Shown in pieces: positions 17,567 to 26,980 of a DNA stretch of 64,000 nucleotides. The notes under the pieces are model-generated. The model worked only from the letters and a program-made list of their open reading frames with translations, was not told the origin of the DNA and did not search any database. Location: NCBI RefSeq assembly GCF_900129025.1, contig NZ_FQUM01000001.1, positions 682,001 through 746,000 on the forward strand. The letters are read 5' to 3'. The position numbers were made by a program, and so were the translations under genes. The stretch comes from Mariniphaga anaerophila. Its GTDB lineage: Bacteria; Bacteroidota; Bacteroidia; Bacteroidales; Prolixibacteraceae. Position 1 is the stretch's first letter; each line of letters begins with the position of its first letter.

Positions 17567-19246
17567 TTACCAGAAATAAATATAAAACGCAACGGTAAGA
17601 GAAAGAATCACTACCGTATGAAAAACATCCCAGCCATTCCAGCTGGCACGTGTAGCAGCTTTTTGTTCTGCTGTAGATGTTCCAAATACCAATCCTTGTA
17701 TTTTTTCAGCACTTGGTGCTTTGGTAAGTAAGCTTACAACTACCAGAATAACAATACAAGTTAGCAACATCCACCCACAGAAAAACAACCAGTTTGTATC
17801 GAAAAAGACACTTTTAAATAGCGTATCGGGCGCATTTTCTACAATGTTATAATATACTTTTGCTCCCAAACGCGTAACGCCAATTATAAACCCAGACATT
17901 AGCCCCCAGAATCCACCTTGCGCCGAAGCACGTTTCCAGGCAATTCCCATTAAAAATGCTGCAGCAATTCCCGGTGCCAGCACCGATTGAACATCTTGCA
18001 AATATTCGTAAAGCACATCGCCAATACTTCGCATAATTGGAATCCACAAAATACCTAGGGTAACAATAACAACTGTCGCAATCTGACCAATACGAACTAA
18101 TTTCTTTTCAGGAGTATCTGGCTTGTAGCGTTTGTAAAAGTCGATGGTAAATAACATTGCTGAAGAGTTAAACAGCGATGCCAAGGAACTCATTAATGCC
18201 GCTAAAATCCCACATACTACCAATCCTTTAACACCGGCAGGCAACAGTTGAGCCACCAACGATGGGAAAGCCGCATCGGCACTTGGCAATACATATAATT
18301 CGCCATTTAACATTACATTTCCCTTCGCACTCATAGCATAAGCAATCATACCAGGGATAAGGAAAAGAAATACCGGTAGTAATTTCAAATAAGCTCCAAA
18401 AATTGTTCCCCTACGAGCTTCTGTTTCATTTTTACCAGACAATACGCGTTGTACAATAAATTGGTCGGTACACCAATACCAAAAACCAATTATAGCAGAA
18501 CCAATTAGAGCGCCTAACCATGGGAAATCGGCATCACGATTATCCCGAATTAAGTTTACCATACTATCGCCATGTTCATTCACTTTAGTAGCACCTGCAA
18601 TTTCAAGCACTTGCTCCCAGCCTCCAACGGCTTTTAGCCCAAGAACTAATATAATCAAAGAGCCACCAAGTAATATAGGTGTTTGAAGCACCGAAGTATA
18701 GAGCACCGATTTCATTCCACCAAAAATGGTGTATAAAGCAGTAATTAATACCAGCCCAATGGCAGAAATCCAGAAGAAATCAATCCCCCACATTTGCTCG
18801 ATGCCAAATACCTGTTGAAATACCAATCCCCCTGCATAAACAGTTACGGCCACTTTTGTAAGCACATAACTAATTAGCGATATCAACGATAAAACGGTTC
18901 GTGATTCTTTGTTGTATCTGCGTTCTAAAAACTCGGGCATGGTTAATACCATACTTCTGGAATAAAAGGGTACAAATACCCAACCCAAAATCAGAATCAT
19001 CCAACCTTGTATTTCCCAGTGCGCCATTGCCATACCGCTTGAGGCACCTGCTCCGGCTAATCCAATTAAGTGCTCCGAACCAATATTCGAAGCAAAGATG
19101 GAGGCTCCAATTGCAATCCAGGAAGCATCACGGCCACCAAGGAAATAATCTTCGGAGTTTTTGTTTTTTTGACTGATAACCCATACAATTATGCCAATTA
19201 AAACCACAAAAAATACTCCTATTACAATCCAATCTAATAAAACCAT
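17567..19246 (-). CDS. Sodium/sugar symporter (SSS family), probably arabinose uptake
   Basis: A 559-residue SGLT-like transporter with about 14 membrane helices. Family signatures are visible near the N-terminus (ASIFASNIGSEHLIGLAGAGA) and in the middle (GFWYWCTDQFIVQRVLSGKNE, seen in sugar-transporting members). It moves sugar into the cytoplasm with Na+. The operon position between araA and araD indicates L-arabinose as substrate (inference). Gap to araA is 25 bp. Confidence 0.9.
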   Translation of the reverse strand: MVLLDWIVIGVFFVVLIGIIVWVISQKNKNSEDYFLGGRDASWIAIGASIFASNIGSEHLIGLAGAGASSGMAMAHWEIQGWMILILGWVFVPFYSRSMVLTMPEFLERRYNKESRTVLSLISLISYVLTKVAVTVYAGGLVFQQVFGIEQMWGIDFFWISAIGLVLITALYTIFGGMKSVLYTSVLQTPILLGGSLIILVLGLKAVGGWEQVLEIAGATKVNEHGDSMVNLIRDNRDADFPWLGALIGSAIIGFWYWCTDQFIVQRVLSGKNETEARRGTIFGAYLKLLPVFLFLIPGMIAYAMSAKGNVMLNGELYVLPSADAAFPSLVAQLLPAGVKGLVVCGILAALMSSLASLFNSSAMLFTIDFYKRYKPDTPEKKLVRIGQIATVVIVTLGILWIPIMRSIGDVLYEYLQDVQSVLAPGIAAAFLMGIAWKRASAQGGFWGLMSGFIIGVTRLGAKVYYNIVENAPDTLFKSVFFDTNWLFFCGWMLLTCIVILVVVSLLTKAPSAEKIQGLVFGTSTAEQKAATRASWNGWDVFHTVVILSLTVAFYIYFW

Positions 19247-19271
19247 AAAATTTAGTTTAAGCTATTAGTGA

Positions 19272-20780
19272 TTACAAGCCTTTGGCCAGATGATAATACA
19301 AATCGTTCCAGCGCAATTCCTTTTTCAATTCAGGAACTTTAGTATCCTTATCTATCAGAATATATTCCACATCGGCTAATTCGGCAAATGTTTCAATATA
19401 ATCGGGTGATAAAGCCAAAGTAAATGCTGAATGGTGTGTTCCACCGGCATAAATCCATGATGCTGCGCCATCGGCAAGGTTCGGATGTGTTTTCCAATAA
19501 GCAGAAGCCACCGGAAGTTTTGGCATTTCGGCAAGTGGTTCAATTACATCGAGCGTATTTACGATTATACGGAAACGGCTTCCCATATCAATAATGGTAA
19601 CATTCATAGCATCCCCAGTTTCGCTATCAAATATTAAGCGTGCAGGAGCATCTTTCCCTCCAATTCCTAAAGGCTGAACTTCAAGTCTTGGTTTTTTAGC
19701 TGCAATACTTGGACAAATTTCCAACATGTGCGCTCCCAACACAGCTTCGTTGCCCGGTTCTAGATGATAGGTGTAATCTTCCATAAACGAGCTACCACCT
19801 TTTAATCCTACTGACATAGCTTTAACAATACGAAGAAGTGCAGCTTGTTTCCAATCGCCTTCAGCGCCAAATCCGTAACCGGCAGCCATTAAACGTTGCG
19901 AAGCCAATCCGGGAAGTTGTGCTAATCCGGTAAGGTTTTCAAAGTTTGTTGTGAAAGCGCCAAAACCTCCTTCTTCCATAAAACGTTTCATCGCAATTTC
20001 GTAACGAGCTTGTACTCTAACATTTTCATGAAACTCAGCACCCGGTTTGCAATTATCTGCCACTTGATAGCTTGCTTCATATTCTTTGTAAAGTGCATCA
20101 ACTTCTTCATTCGTAACTTTTTCGACATAAGCCACCAAATCGCCTACTCCATAGGCGGCAATCTGCCATCCCAATTTAATTTGAGCCTCAACTTTGTCGC
20201 CTTCGGTAACGGCAACTTCACGCATATTATCGCCAAAACGAGCGACTTTTAAACCTTGCGATTCGGCCCATCCAATGGCAGTGCGACACCATTTGGCCAC
20301 ATCGTTTTGTACATTTTCATCTTGCCAATGCCCAACAACTACTTTACGGTTTTTACGCATGCGTGCATTTATAAAACCATACTCGCGGCCACCGTGTGCA
20401 CTCTGGTGCAAGTTCATGTAATCCATATCAATTTCACCCCAGGGTAAATCCCTGTTAAATTGTGTGTGCAAATGCATGTAGGGTTTGCTTAAAGCTTTTA
20501 ATCCGGCAATCCACATTTTGGCAGGCGAAAAAGTATGCATCCAGGTAATTAAACCAATACAGTTCTTATCCGAACTCGCCTGAATACAGATGTCTAGAAT
20601 CTCATCAGGTGTTTTTACCACAGGTTTAAATACAATAGTCACAGGTATTTTTCCTGATGCATTAAAACCTTCAACAATGTTTGCTGAATCTTCATCTACT
20701 TGTTGTAATGTTTTTGGTCCATAAAGGTGTTGACTACCTGTTACAAACCACACTTCCTTAGCATTTAATGTACTGCTCAT
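19272..20780 (-). CDS. araA: L-arabinose isomerase
   Basis: A 502-residue AraA converting L-arabinose to L-ribulose. The family N-terminus KEVWFVTGSQHLYG begins at residue 8 from the Met chosen at 20780. The frame also has a Met at 20831 that would add 17 residues not usual in the family and would leave only 6 bp to araR, so 20780 is preferred. The metal-site region (GFGAEGDWK, SFMEDYTYHLE) and the C-terminal GGTHHSAF are intact. It precedes the symporter gene. Confidence 0.95.
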   Translation of the reverse strand: MSSTLNAKEVWFVTGSQHLYGPKTLQQVDEDSANIVEGFNASGKIPVTIVFKPVVKTPDEILDICIQASSDKNCIGLITWMHTFSPAKMWIAGLKALSKPYMHLHTQFNRDLPWGEIDMDYMNLHQSAHGGREYGFINARMRKNRKVVVGHWQDENVQNDVAKWCRTAIGWAESQGLKVARFGDNMREVAVTEGDKVEAQIKLGWQIAAYGVGDLVAYVEKVTNEEVDALYKEYEASYQVADNCKPGAEFHENVRVQARYEIAMKRFMEEGGFGAFTTNFENLTGLAQLPGLASQRLMAAGYGFGAEGDWKQAALLRIVKAMSVGLKGGSSFMEDYTYHLEPGNEAVLGAHMLEICPSIAAKKPRLEVQPLGIGGKDAPARLIFDSETGDAMNVTIIDMGSRFRIIVNTLDVIEPLAEMPKLPVASAYWKTHPNLADGAASWIYAGGTHHSAFTLALSPDYIETFAELADVEYILIDKDTKVPELKKELRWNDLYYHLAKGL

Positions 20781-20837
20781 ATCGTTTAAATTAGTTTTAA
20801 ATGTACTTACTACTTTTATAATGTTTGACAAAAAAAT

Positions 20838-21518
20838 TTAGACCTTCACTATACGGTCTAAACCTCTTTCGTTGTTCTCTTCTTTACACTTGTAATAGAA
20901 AGCCCCTTTTTTTGATTCCAACATATTCTTTTCGTTAAGACGTTCTAAGACATCTAGCGATAATATTTTCTTTCTGAAATTACCGGGATCAAACTCACGT
21001 TGGAATATAGCTTGATACAACTGACGCAATTGCAACATCGTAAATTTCTCAGCTAACAGCTCCTGCCCAATAATTCGATAACCAGCTTCTTGCTGCAGTT
21101 TCAGCAAGGCTTTATCTACCATTTTTCGATGGTCAAATATCATTGCCGGCAATTCCGAAATCGGCCACCAATGTGCTCCATGCTCGCGAACACAAGCTTT
21201 ATCGTGCTCTTCTATTCGCACCAAAGCATAATATGCTATACTTATCACACGATCTTCTGTGTCGCGATCAGGTTCTGCAAAGGTACCTACCTGCTTCATG
21301 AAAATATCCTCCAAACCAATGGTTTGCTTTAAAACACGTTTGGCTGCATCATCCGATGATTCGTTGTTTTGCACAAAACCACCCATTAGCGACCACGCTC
21401 CTTTCGATGGCTGAAATCCACGAGGATACAATAACAGACACAGCTCTCCTTCGTCGTAACCGAGAATAACACAGTCGACTGCTACAAAATGTTTTGGATG
21501 TTTATTATATCGTTCCAT
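20838..21518 (-). CDS. araR: AraR, Nudix-type arabinose-responsive transcriptional regulator
   Basis: A 226-residue protein with an N-terminal Nudix-like domain (~10-145) and a C-terminal winged helix-turn-helix (~155-215). The Nudix box is degenerate, as expected for a sugar sensor rather than a hydrolase. This is the Bacteroidetes AraR type, which represses the arabinose operon and is released by L-arabinose. The start MERYNKHPKHF at 21518 fits the family; an upstream Met at 21527 is also in frame. It is the first gene of the operon, and a palindrome lies in its promoter region (21547-21560). Confidence 0.9.
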   Translation of the reverse strand: MERYNKHPKHFVAVDCVILGYDEGELCLLLYPRGFQPSKGAWSLMGGFVQNNESSDDAAKRVLKQTIGLEDIFMKQVGTFAEPDRDTEDRVISIAYYALVRIEEHDKACVREHGAHWWPISELPAMIFDHRKMVDKALLKLQQEAGYRIIGQELLAEKFTMLQLRQLYQAIFQREFDPGNFRKKILSLDVLERLNEKNMLESKKGAFYYKCKEENNERGLDRIVKV

Positions 21519-21546
21519 TAAAATCAATTTTCGAATATAAATATAA

Positions 21547-21560
21547 TAAAAGTACTTTTA
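21547..21560. promoter_or_regulatory. Candidate AraR operator
   Basis: A 14-bp perfect palindrome TAAAAGTACTTTTA lies 29 bp upstream of the araR start. A related AAAAGTA-containing segment (minus strand, TATAAAAGTAGTAAGTAC) occurs before araA at about 20798-20822, which suggests a second site or internal promoter. The AraR assignment is inference from position. Confidence 0.45.
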
Positions 21561-21591
21561 ACTATAATTCCGCGTGTAATTATTATTTAAT

Positions 21592-21783
21592 TCAACAATT
21601 CCTGCCAGAGCAAGAATTATGAAAAAGATAAAGGCTCTCTCTTTTTTCAGCGGCAAGATCGTCAATAGCTTTAACTTTCATATAAAATGAAAGATGTTCA
21701 AATTGCTGTAATTGACAATCTTTCATTCGATTCTTTCGGGGACATTCATATGCCAAACTATAAAGTATTGTTATAAGTTTCAT
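21592..21783 (-). CDS. Small Cys-containing protein, member 1 of a local family of three
   Basis: A 63-residue protein. It aligns with the proteins at 22404-22613 and 22767-22988: a first Cys-Pro (ECPRKNR), a second Cys in KDC, an acidic QQFEHLSF motif, a charged helix and a final NSC. The regularly placed Cys residues could bind metal or form disulfides. Function unknown. The decayed transposase frame runs into its first codons, so an insertion/deletion boundary lies right at its start, and its own promoter may be lost. Confidence 0.55.
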   Translation of the reverse strand: MKLITILYSLAYECPRKNRMKDCQLQQFEHLSFYMKVKAIDDLAAEKRESLYLFHNSCSGRNC

Positions 21784-22342
21784 TGACTTTAAGAATTATA
21801 ATCACTATTAACCGACCTACAGATTGCACTACATCGATAAGCGTGTGGACTTTTAGCCCACCTTTCTTTTTGCCATCTCCTTTGGGAATACGCCCAACCC
21901 CTTTGAGGATGTCGCTAAATAACCGGATTGTGGTTGAATCGATTAAAAGTACCTCTTTAAATGTCAACCCATAAGTACAGCTGTCCGATAAAAATGATTT
22001 ATACTTATTTACCAAGGCAAAATACAAATCTTCAAAAAAACGGTTGTCCCGGTTTCTCAATGCGTCGCTGGCTGTGCTTTTTGCAGGTGCCTTCTCCAAA
22101 CCAAGATGGTTTAGCTTTCCTCCCATAGCACGCAGCCCTTCACAGGTTTCCGTCATCGAATCACACCGGCTTAATATCCCAAACAACATGGTAATTAGAT
22201 GGGTCTTAGACTTAAATGCCTTATAATAGCGGTCACTTTCGTGTGTCTTTATAATGGATGATATGTTGACTTTTTCTACCAAATCTATTATCTGTTTAAA
22301 AATCGGCTGTCCGACATACTTTATTTCTTTATTTTTACTCAT
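21758..22342 (-). pseudogene. Truncated IS4-family transposase
   Basis: The first ~190 residues of an IS4-type transposase with the DUF4372-like N-terminus (MSKNKEIKYVGQPIFKQII, start at 22342) followed by the beginning of the DDE domain: LLIDSTTIRLF, then GDGKKKGGLKVHTLIDV. The rest of the catalytic domain is missing; the frame ends in unrelated residues at the neighbouring small gene. Normal members are about twice as long. Upstream, near 22380-22407, an imperfect hairpin (GGGGC...GCCCC with inner CGAAAccTTTCG) may be the old IS end. Inactive remnant. Confidence 0.8.
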
Positions 22343-22403
22343 GTTGTGATTTTGTGTGCAAAACAAATCTACAACATGGGGCGAAACCTTTCGGGAGTAG
22401 CCC

Positions 22404-22613
22404 CTATTTTTTCCCTTGTTTTGTTATTTTCCTTTTTGTACAAAAGGAATGATGCTTTAAGATGAATTCTTCTGACTCCTTGTCCAGTTTATCTATCCAG
22501 TCCTTTTTTTCGGTAAATGAAAGATGTTCTATTTCTAATAATGGACAATCATTATTCCGGTTATTTTTAGGACATCCATAAGCAATACAATATAGGTCTG
22601 TTGTTTCGATCAT
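22404..22613 (-). CDS. Small Cys-containing protein, member 2
   Basis: A 69-residue protein with the pattern GCPKNNRNNDCPLLEIEHLSF, a charged helix (DWIDKLDKESEEFILKHH) and SFC near the end. It is the most complete member and aligns with the 63-residue protein over nearly its full length. No signal peptide; basic tail. Function unknown. The transposase remnant separates it from member 1, consistent with tandem gene copies split by the IS. Confidence 0.6.
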   Translation of the reverse strand: MIETTDLYCIAYGCPKNNRNNDCPLLEIEHLSFTEKKDWIDKLDKESEEFILKHHSFCTKRKITKQGKK

Positions 22614-22766
22614 AGATAATACTTCAAATTATAGCTCTTATAAATTAATCGGACACTAGTGAATTATAATATTGAATATTTCAAACTATATAAACCGTTT
22701 TATCTTCATTTTTAGGAGGTAATTCAAACTAAATCATTACATGCAACGTAACCTGGATAATTACCC

Positions 22767-22988
22767 TTATGGCTTTCTCTTGATATGAATTGTTTTAATA
22801 TCCCTTCTATTTAAACACCCAATATGACGTTGTTTAATATGGCGTTTCTCTTCGAAGCTAAAGTAATTGAACCAACTTAACCTTTCTTCAAAAGAATGAC
22901 ATTCTTGTTTTAATATCGGACAATTCTCAAGTGGGGCTTTAAAAAAGTATTTAAATAGAGTACCAAAAAAAACTGTAAATAGATCCAT
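22767..22988 (-). CDS. Small Cys-containing protein, member 3
   Basis: A 73-residue protein, more diverged: hydrophobic N-terminus (MDLFTVFFGTLFKYFF), then ENCPILKQECHSFEERLSWF and a final IGC followed by a basic tail. The core motif C-P-x-L/I-x(3)-E-x-x-S-F is shared with the other two, and the first CP pair is missing. It sits 47 bp downstream of the PUL 1 glycosidase gene and is probably read from its own or that promoter. Function unknown. Confidence 0.55.
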   Translation of the reverse strand: MDLFTVFFGTLFKYFFKAPLENCPILKQECHSFEERLSWFNYFSFEEKRHIKQRHIGCLNRRDIKTIHIKRKP

Positions 22989-23035
22989 TGTATTACTTGT
23001 AAAGTCAATAACTAATATACAAATTCGAATAAGTA

Positions 23036-25150
23036 CTATTTTAATGTTTTCAAAACTGAGATTGAAGAAACACCCTCAAAAAAGTTAAGGAAAGCAATAC
23101 CCACATTCCAGTCGGCATTATAGGCAGTCCATCCTTCTCCATGTCGAGGACGCCCATCTGGATTAAACGGGTACATTTCAGAGCCAGGCAGCGAACTTAA
23201 CGAACCTCGAACATGTTCCAAACGTGCGCAAATATCGCGACGAGGATCTCCATGCGGCCAACCACGTTCTACTCCTTCGAATCCTAACTCAGGATGATTG
23301 GCGCAATGCGCATTTTGTGGATTTCTACCATTGAAATTGTCGAAATGTGAATAAGCTAATTCCACCAAACGATCTTTAGTTGCTCCATCTTCCAAAACCA
23401 AAGCAATCGATAGTGCAGCTCCTGGGAAAGCAATAACATTTCCGGCTTCGTTATACCCTGGAAGCGTCCATTCATCTTCGGCAAACTTTCTGAAAACCCA
23501 CATATTATTAGAAAGCGAAACGGCTTTTTCTGCCCACTCTGTAATCTTTTGCTTCAGACCTTTTGGTGCAAATTCAGGATAATTATATTGAAAATGTGCT
23601 AATCCAGTTGGAAGTTTGTGTTCGCTCATGCGTTGTCCTTTGGTAAATGCGGGATTGTTCCAATCGGCAGTTTCAATAATCCAAGAGGTTTGAGCAATGG
23701 CTGCATCCATAAATTTTTGAGCATCTTTTTTCTCGCGTTTGGCCACCTCGTACATTAACAAGTTTGGCATAATTGAATGCCCCGGGCAATGGCGCCCTTT
23801 TGGATTGCCAACCGTTGTTTGCACTTCGAACAATCCAGACTCTTTCCACCAAAGCAAAGTTGAATCCAGAACTACTGTGTAAAAGCCTTTTGAAATATAT
23901 TTTTCGTAAGCAGGATAACCATAAAGGAAATAAGCCAGTTGCTCAATGGTTTGTCCATGCATTAAATGTCCCAGCGTATCGCCCGACGGATCTTTTGAAA
24001 CAGGATCGACAAAGTTCCAGGCTGTTCCAAACAAGATATTTTGAATGATGTCCGGTGTATTTTCAGCGGGAACAGGTGTTTCTTTATATATCTTTTTTAC
24101 AACAGGTAAAGGATTATCGTCGCCATATGCTTTGATATAATTGAAATCAGGATGTAATGCTCTATCCTTATCTTTTTGCCAACTCAATTCAATTGGCATA
24201 TTGTCAAACTTTTCAGGATTTGAAAGGTAAACTAAAACCATTGATGGTAACTCATAAGTATAATAGGTCCCGTCGCGCCATGCTGTTCCTCCATAGGCTG
24301 ATGGATGGGAGCCCATAATACTACGCGCATCGTTAAAAAACCAAACTGAAGGCTGATACGCTATTTCCTGAATGGCATGCAAGCCGATGGTAAAAGGATA
24401 GGAAACTCCTTTTTTCAAGTCATCGCCTTCCACAATAATATTGTATTCCGATTTGGAATCCTTTGGATTTAAATCCGTGAAATCGCCATTTCCATCTTTC
24501 AATTTTCCTTTATAAACAACGTCACCACGAGCCGATTCCTGAATTACAAAAGGCAAATCAGTTTTAGCCGTTGGAACGGTAAATCCTTTAGGTGCACCCA
24601 AATTGTAGGCAACCTGGTTAACACACACCCAATGTTTGTCGGTTTCAAAGGGCTTTGGTTCTTCAAATTCAACTGCGTGTGGCAAAGACGGAACATCTCT
24701 ACCCCACAGTTGGATTTCAAGAATACCAAAAGTTGTAATATTTGTAGCCACCAAACGTACATGTGTTGCTGAAATTAGTTTTGGAAATCTGATATCAATG
24801 TCAGATGAGAAATTGTCTCTTCTTGACGCACCGGGAATATCAATCCACATTCCTCCATTTTTATACTGAAAATTGAATTCACGCAAGGGTAAAATTCCCT
24901 TTTTGTCGATATGCATGTGAAGACCGCCTAGTTTAAACTCTGCTGTCAGGTCTATATCAATAGTAACTGATTTTCCTTTAGGATTCTTGCGAAACGAACC
25001 AGAAACCAGACTTCCATCGGTTAAACGAACTTTGTTTTTACTTTCCCAGCTTGTGGTTACCGGTTTTCCCTCGGCATAATTAATATAGCTTTGCGCTTTA
25101 AGTGTTCCCAGACTTAACAAGGTAATAATACAAATGGCTATTGTCTTCAT
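23036..25150 (-). CDS. Secreted GH9-like glycosidase with N-terminal discoidin (F5/8C) domain
   Basis: A 704-residue protein with a signal peptide (residues 1-19, ending LKAQ). A discoidin/CBM32-like beta-sandwich spans ~22-152 (TDGSLVSGSFRKNPKGKSV...VRLVATN). An Ig-like CelD_N-type domain begins WVCVNQVAYNLGAPKGF near 173. A large helical (alpha/alpha) domain fills ~265-700. The segment NGRNPQNAHCANHPELGFEG resembles the NP...SYVTG region of GH9 enzymes, but a clear DAGDY motif is not seen, so activity and family are uncertain. It follows SusD after a strong palindromic terminator. It could be another toroid glycosidase or lyase family. Confidence 0.55.
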   Translation of the reverse strand: MKTIAICIITLLSLGTLKAQSYINYAEGKPVTTSWESKNKVRLTDGSLVSGSFRKNPKGKSVTIDIDLTAEFKLGGLHMHIDKKGILPLREFNFQYKNGGMWIDIPGASRRDNFSSDIDIRFPKLISATHVRLVATNITTFGILEIQLWGRDVPSLPHAVEFEEPKPFETDKHWVCVNQVAYNLGAPKGFTVPTAKTDLPFVIQESARGDVVYKGKLKDGNGDFTDLNPKDSKSEYNIIVEGDDLKKGVSYPFTIGLHAIQEIAYQPSVWFFNDARSIMGSHPSAYGGTAWRDGTYYTYELPSMVLVYLSNPEKFDNMPIELSWQKDKDRALHPDFNYIKAYGDDNPLPVVKKIYKETPVPAENTPDIIQNILFGTAWNFVDPVSKDPSGDTLGHLMHGQTIEQLAYFLYGYPAYEKYISKGFYTVVLDSTLLWWKESGLFEVQTTVGNPKGRHCPGHSIMPNLLMYEVAKREKKDAQKFMDAAIAQTSWIIETADWNNPAFTKGQRMSEHKLPTGLAHFQYNYPEFAPKGLKQKITEWAEKAVSLSNNMWVFRKFAEDEWTLPGYNEAGNVIAFPGAALSIALVLEDGATKDRLVELAYSHFDNFNGRNPQNAHCANHPELGFEGVERGWPHGDPRRDICARLEHVRGSLSSLPGSEMYPFNPDGRPRHGEGWTAYNADWNVGIAFLNFFEGVSSISVLKTLK

Positions 25151-25165
25151 TCTTATAAGGTATTA

Positions 25166-25193
25166 AAAACCTGCCCCAATTGGGGCAGGTTTT
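25166..25193. terminator. Intercistronic terminator/attenuator between susD and the glycosidase gene
   Basis: A 28-bp perfect palindrome centred at 25179/25180 (half AAAACCTGCCCCAA). On the minus strand it is followed by a further T and an AT-rich tract. It can stop or reduce transcription of the last PUL 1 gene relative to susCD. Confidence 0.8.
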
Positions 25194-25231
25194 AGTTACT
25201 AACTAACCAAACTAATCTATATAAATCCGGA

Positions 25232-26962
25232 TTAATATCCCGGATTCTGAGTCAAAGTAGGAACAACCTCGCGTTCGGTTTGAGGAATAGGCCACAAATA
25301 ATCGCGAGCCGGATCGAATACATATTCCAGCGGTATTTTTTCGAATAAATCCTGTTCATTTGGATAATGTGATATTCCATACTCATCGAATGTTGGACGA
25401 GGCATTTCAAAACCATTCTGGTAAATGTCAACCACAACATCCTTTTGAATACGACCAATAACGTAATTGTTGTTCATTATATGCTCTGCTGTTTTCCAGC
25501 GCTTGATATCGAAATAACGGAAGCCCTCAAGTGCCAATTCAACTTTACGCTCGTTACGAATTAAAGCCTGAAGTTCGTTACTTGAATGTTCACCTACATT
25601 AATTCCCGGTAAACCAACACGGTCGCGAATTACATTAATCGTTGCATCGGCCACCGACTGGTCGAATTGTCCCAATTCAAACTTGGCTTCGGCATAAGTT
25701 AAAAGAACTTCGGCATAACGCATTAAAATTGTTGGGGTACGTGATTTTGCTACCAGGTTATCTAAGATATCAACTTCTGCAACACCTTTTTTCTGGTAAT
25801 ACCCCGATGCAGTTTTAATGACACCCGGTTTATGAAAATCCTGATTTTTAATAGAAACGGTATCTCCACTGGCATTAATCTGCAAAGTTTTGTCTTTACC
25901 ATCACCGTCTTCATCGTAAACATCAAACAATAAATTGGCAAACCACTGTCCATGCGTCAACAAAGTAGCCTTCATTCTTGAGTCGCGATTTTCGTATGGA
26001 TTTCTTGGATCAAACAAAGGAGATTCGGCAATTGATAGGCCATCGGTACAAACATACGAATCGGCTAAAGAAACAGATGGTTGGAAAACACCCCATCCTT
26101 TTAGGTTACGACTACCTGCAATTAGTGGAAAACCATGAGTAACAAACTCTTCCAAATACTGCACAACCACAAGATTCTCAGGAACCTGATAGGTATCGTA
26201 CGAAAACAATCCTTCGTAATTACTGCTTAATTGGATATCCGACTGCATGGCAGTTTGTGCAGCTTGAGCAGCTACATCGTACATGCCATTGTAAAGTGCA
26301 ATACGTGCTTTTAAACCAGCAGCTGCAACACTGCTAATACGACCATAATCTTCACCTCCCCACGACGCAGGAAGATTGGCAATACAAAAATCAAGGTCCG
26401 TTAGAATGTTATTTACGATCGTTGATTTCGATTCGCGAACCAAAGAATAGGCTTCTTCATAGTCCCACATCACAGTTTCTACCCAAGGTACATCACCAAA
26501 TAATTCGGTTAAATACATATAATGAAAAGCTCTGTGCCAAAGTGCTTCTGCCATAATTCTATTATAGAATTCTTCGGTAACATTCTCTTTTCCCAAAGGC
26601 AGTTTTTCAATAATATAGTTAGCACGTTCTATACTTCTGTAAAATTTTGTCCAGGCATCTTTAAAGAAGCCGGTTGTAGCATCGTGTGCACCATATGTCC
26701 ATGGAAATGGGTACGAACCACTTGGACGACGCATTCCCAAATCAGTTCCATAATCAAGGGCAGGAACAGTATGAACATTCTCCCAGTTCCAGAGCCATAT
26801 TAATCCACGGTAAACATTGTTAACCCCAACTTCCATTTCTTCAGCTGTAAGTAGAAAGGTTTGGTCTGATGGAGCATCCAAAGGGTATTTCTCAAGGTAA
26901 TCATCACCACAAGAAAACAGTGTGAAGACGAATAAGATTGATATATATTTTATAAGTTTCAT
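25232..26962 (-). CDS. SusD/RagB family surface glycan-binding lipoprotein (PUL 1)
   Basis: A 576-residue lipoprotein with signal FVFTLFSCGDD (lipidation Cys18), so anchored at the cell surface. The N-terminal LEKYPLDAPSDQTF, the TPR-like helical core and the C-terminal LALEGFRYFDIKRW plus YLWPIPQTEREVVPTLTQNPGY are classic SusD features. It caps the SusC channel and captures oligosaccharides. The end is complete, in contrast to the truncated SusD at 57380. It follows susC after 18 bp. Confidence 0.95.
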   Translation of the reverse strand: MKLIKYISILFVFTLFSCGDDYLEKYPLDAPSDQTFLLTAEEMEVGVNNVYRGLIWLWNWENVHTVPALDYGTDLGMRRPSGSYPFPWTYGAHDATTGFFKDAWTKFYRSIERANYIIEKLPLGKENVTEEFYNRIMAEALWHRAFHYMYLTELFGDVPWVETVMWDYEEAYSLVRESKSTIVNNILTDLDFCIANLPASWGGEDYGRISSVAAAGLKARIALYNGMYDVAAQAAQTAMQSDIQLSSNYEGLFSYDTYQVPENLVVVQYLEEFVTHGFPLIAGSRNLKGWGVFQPSVSLADSYVCTDGLSIAESPLFDPRNPYENRDSRMKATLLTHGQWFANLLFDVYDEDGDGKDKTLQINASGDTVSIKNQDFHKPGVIKTASGYYQKKGVAEVDILDNLVAKSRTPTILMRYAEVLLTYAEAKFELGQFDQSVADATINVIRDRVGLPGINVGEHSSNELQALIRNERKVELALEGFRYFDIKRWKTAEHIMNNNYVIGRIQKDVVVDIYQNGFEMPRPTFDEYGISHYPNEQDLFEKIPLEYVFDPARDYLWPIPQTEREVVPTLTQNPGY

Positions 26963-26980
26963 TTTTCTTCAATTTTAAAT

